Below, in pieces: positions 23,894-24,382 of a DNA stretch of 24,382 bases. The position numbers were made by a program, and so were the translations under genes. The DNA is taken from the NCBI GenBank assembly GCA_964556885.1, contig CAZKYP010000025.1:1-24382 (forward strand), read 5' to 3'. This stretch comes from CAZKYP01 sp964556885 (GTDB lineage Bacteria; Planctomycetota; Phycisphaerae; Sedimentisphaerales; Anaerobacaceae). Below the pieces are notes generated by a model. That model searched no databases. It was given only the letters and a program-made list of their open reading frames with translations, and was not told where the DNA came from. How positions within the stretch are numbered: position 1 is the stretch's first letter; each line of letters opens with the position of its first letter.

Positions 23894-24382
23894 ATGAACG
23901 ACAATGTCAAAACAGAAACATTAAAAGACAGTATGAACACAGGGATAAATCAATCCGCGCGTAAATATACGCCTTTCATGGAGCTCATCAACAATGTTCC
24001 TTACATAACGATGACAATCCTCGGCTCGATTATTTTCATGTTAAGCTTCGACAGCCCCGTCTGGTCGATGACTGCGGCGGGGGCATACCTGATTTACGGC
24101 CTGGCGGGGGCGTTCTGGATTATGATATTCGTGTGCCCGTACTGCCGGTACTTCGATACGAGGGAATGTCCCTGTGGCTACGGGCATATAGCGGTCAGAT
24201 TCAGGACTAAAGAATCAGTAGAGTGTTTCAGCGATAAATTCAAAAAACACATTCCCGTTATCGTGCCACTCTGGTTCGTTCCGATACTGGCGGGCGTACC
24301 GGCCCTCGTGCGGAGCTTTTCGTGGCTGCTGTTGACCCTACTCGTCGTATTTTCAGTTGTGGCTTTTGTTGTGCTGCCGCTG
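23894..24382 (+). CDS. Membrane protein with CPYC/CPCGYG motifs (3' truncated by window)
   Basis: An open frame of 163 codons runs from ATG 23894 to the window end, 17 bases after the propeller stop. It has a polar N-terminus of about 35 residues and hydrophobic helices at about 38-55, 60-80, 120-135 and 138-163. Between the second and third helix is a cysteine cluster: CPYC at about 84-87, then 'TRECPCGYG' at about 92-100, and a further Cys near 115. CPYC followed by CPCGYG looks like a metal or thiol redox site near the membrane face. I do not recognise a named family but believe similar uncharacterised membrane proteins exist. An internal ATG at 23933 is an alternative start. No strong ribosome site is visible, so coupling to the propeller gene is possible. 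Confidence 0.7.
   Translation, partial: MNDNVKTETLKDSMNTGINQSARKYTPFMELINNVPYITMTILGSIIFMLSFDSPVWSMTAAGAYLIYGLAGAFWIMIFVCPYCRYFDTRECPCGYGHIAVRFRTKESVECFSDKFKKHIPVIVPLWFVPILAGVPALVRSFSWLLLTLLVVFSVVAFVVLPL

Overview
The window is a 24.4 kb draft fragment with one 10-N assembly gap, and every gene I can support lies on the + strand. Several traits point to a planctomycete, probably of the Phycisphaerae/Sedimentisphaerales kind: many BamB/PQQ-like beta-propeller proteins carrying the 'DWPxxRGPxxDG' N-terminal signature, a GT4 glycosyltransferase with an N-terminal 'CENCLRD' motif, and very large FtsX-type permeases. This assignment is an inference from protein style; no rRNA or other marker is present.

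Region 1 (1-4276) holds the tail of an unknown gene and then a chaperone triad. The triad is a membrane-anchored protein ending in a divergent GrpE domain, a short lidless Hsp70, and a DjlA-like protein (TerB domain plus a C-terminal J-like domain lacking HPD).

Region 2 (4411-12393) looks like an envelope or export operon. It encodes a membrane-anchored beta-propeller, a GT4 glycosyltransferase, a LolD/MacB-type ABC ATPase, a 1110-residue double FtsX-type permease (ATGA overlap with the ATPase), and a second anchored beta-propeller.

Region 3 (12412-21291) is the most interesting part. A good sigma70-like promoter precedes seven tightly packed genes, four of which are chained by TAATG stop/start overlaps. 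They encode an anchored NHL propeller with a CGCC motif, a 74-residue Tat-like four-Cys protein, a Tat NapG-like four-cluster ferredoxin, a NapH/NosR-like polytopic Fe-S protein, a three-helix anchored beta-propeller, a NuoE-NuoF fusion with extra Fe-S domains, and a GltD/NuoG hybrid flavoprotein whose NAD(P)H-binding domain appears to be missing. The simplest reading is an electron route between cytoplasmic NAD(H) and a periplasmic Fe-S/propeller assembly through a NapGH-like membrane pair. I do not recognise it as a described complex, and its direction and terminal partner are unknown.

Region 4 (21296-24382) has its own promoter candidate and strong Shine-Dalgarno sites. It encodes two exported beta-propeller paralogs, the first broken by the gap, and the start of a membrane protein with CPYC and CPCGYG motifs that runs off the window.

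No rRNA, tRNA, CRISPR array, transposase or phage gene was seen. No intergenic stretch exceeds 300 bases; the longest is 134 bases (4277-4410).
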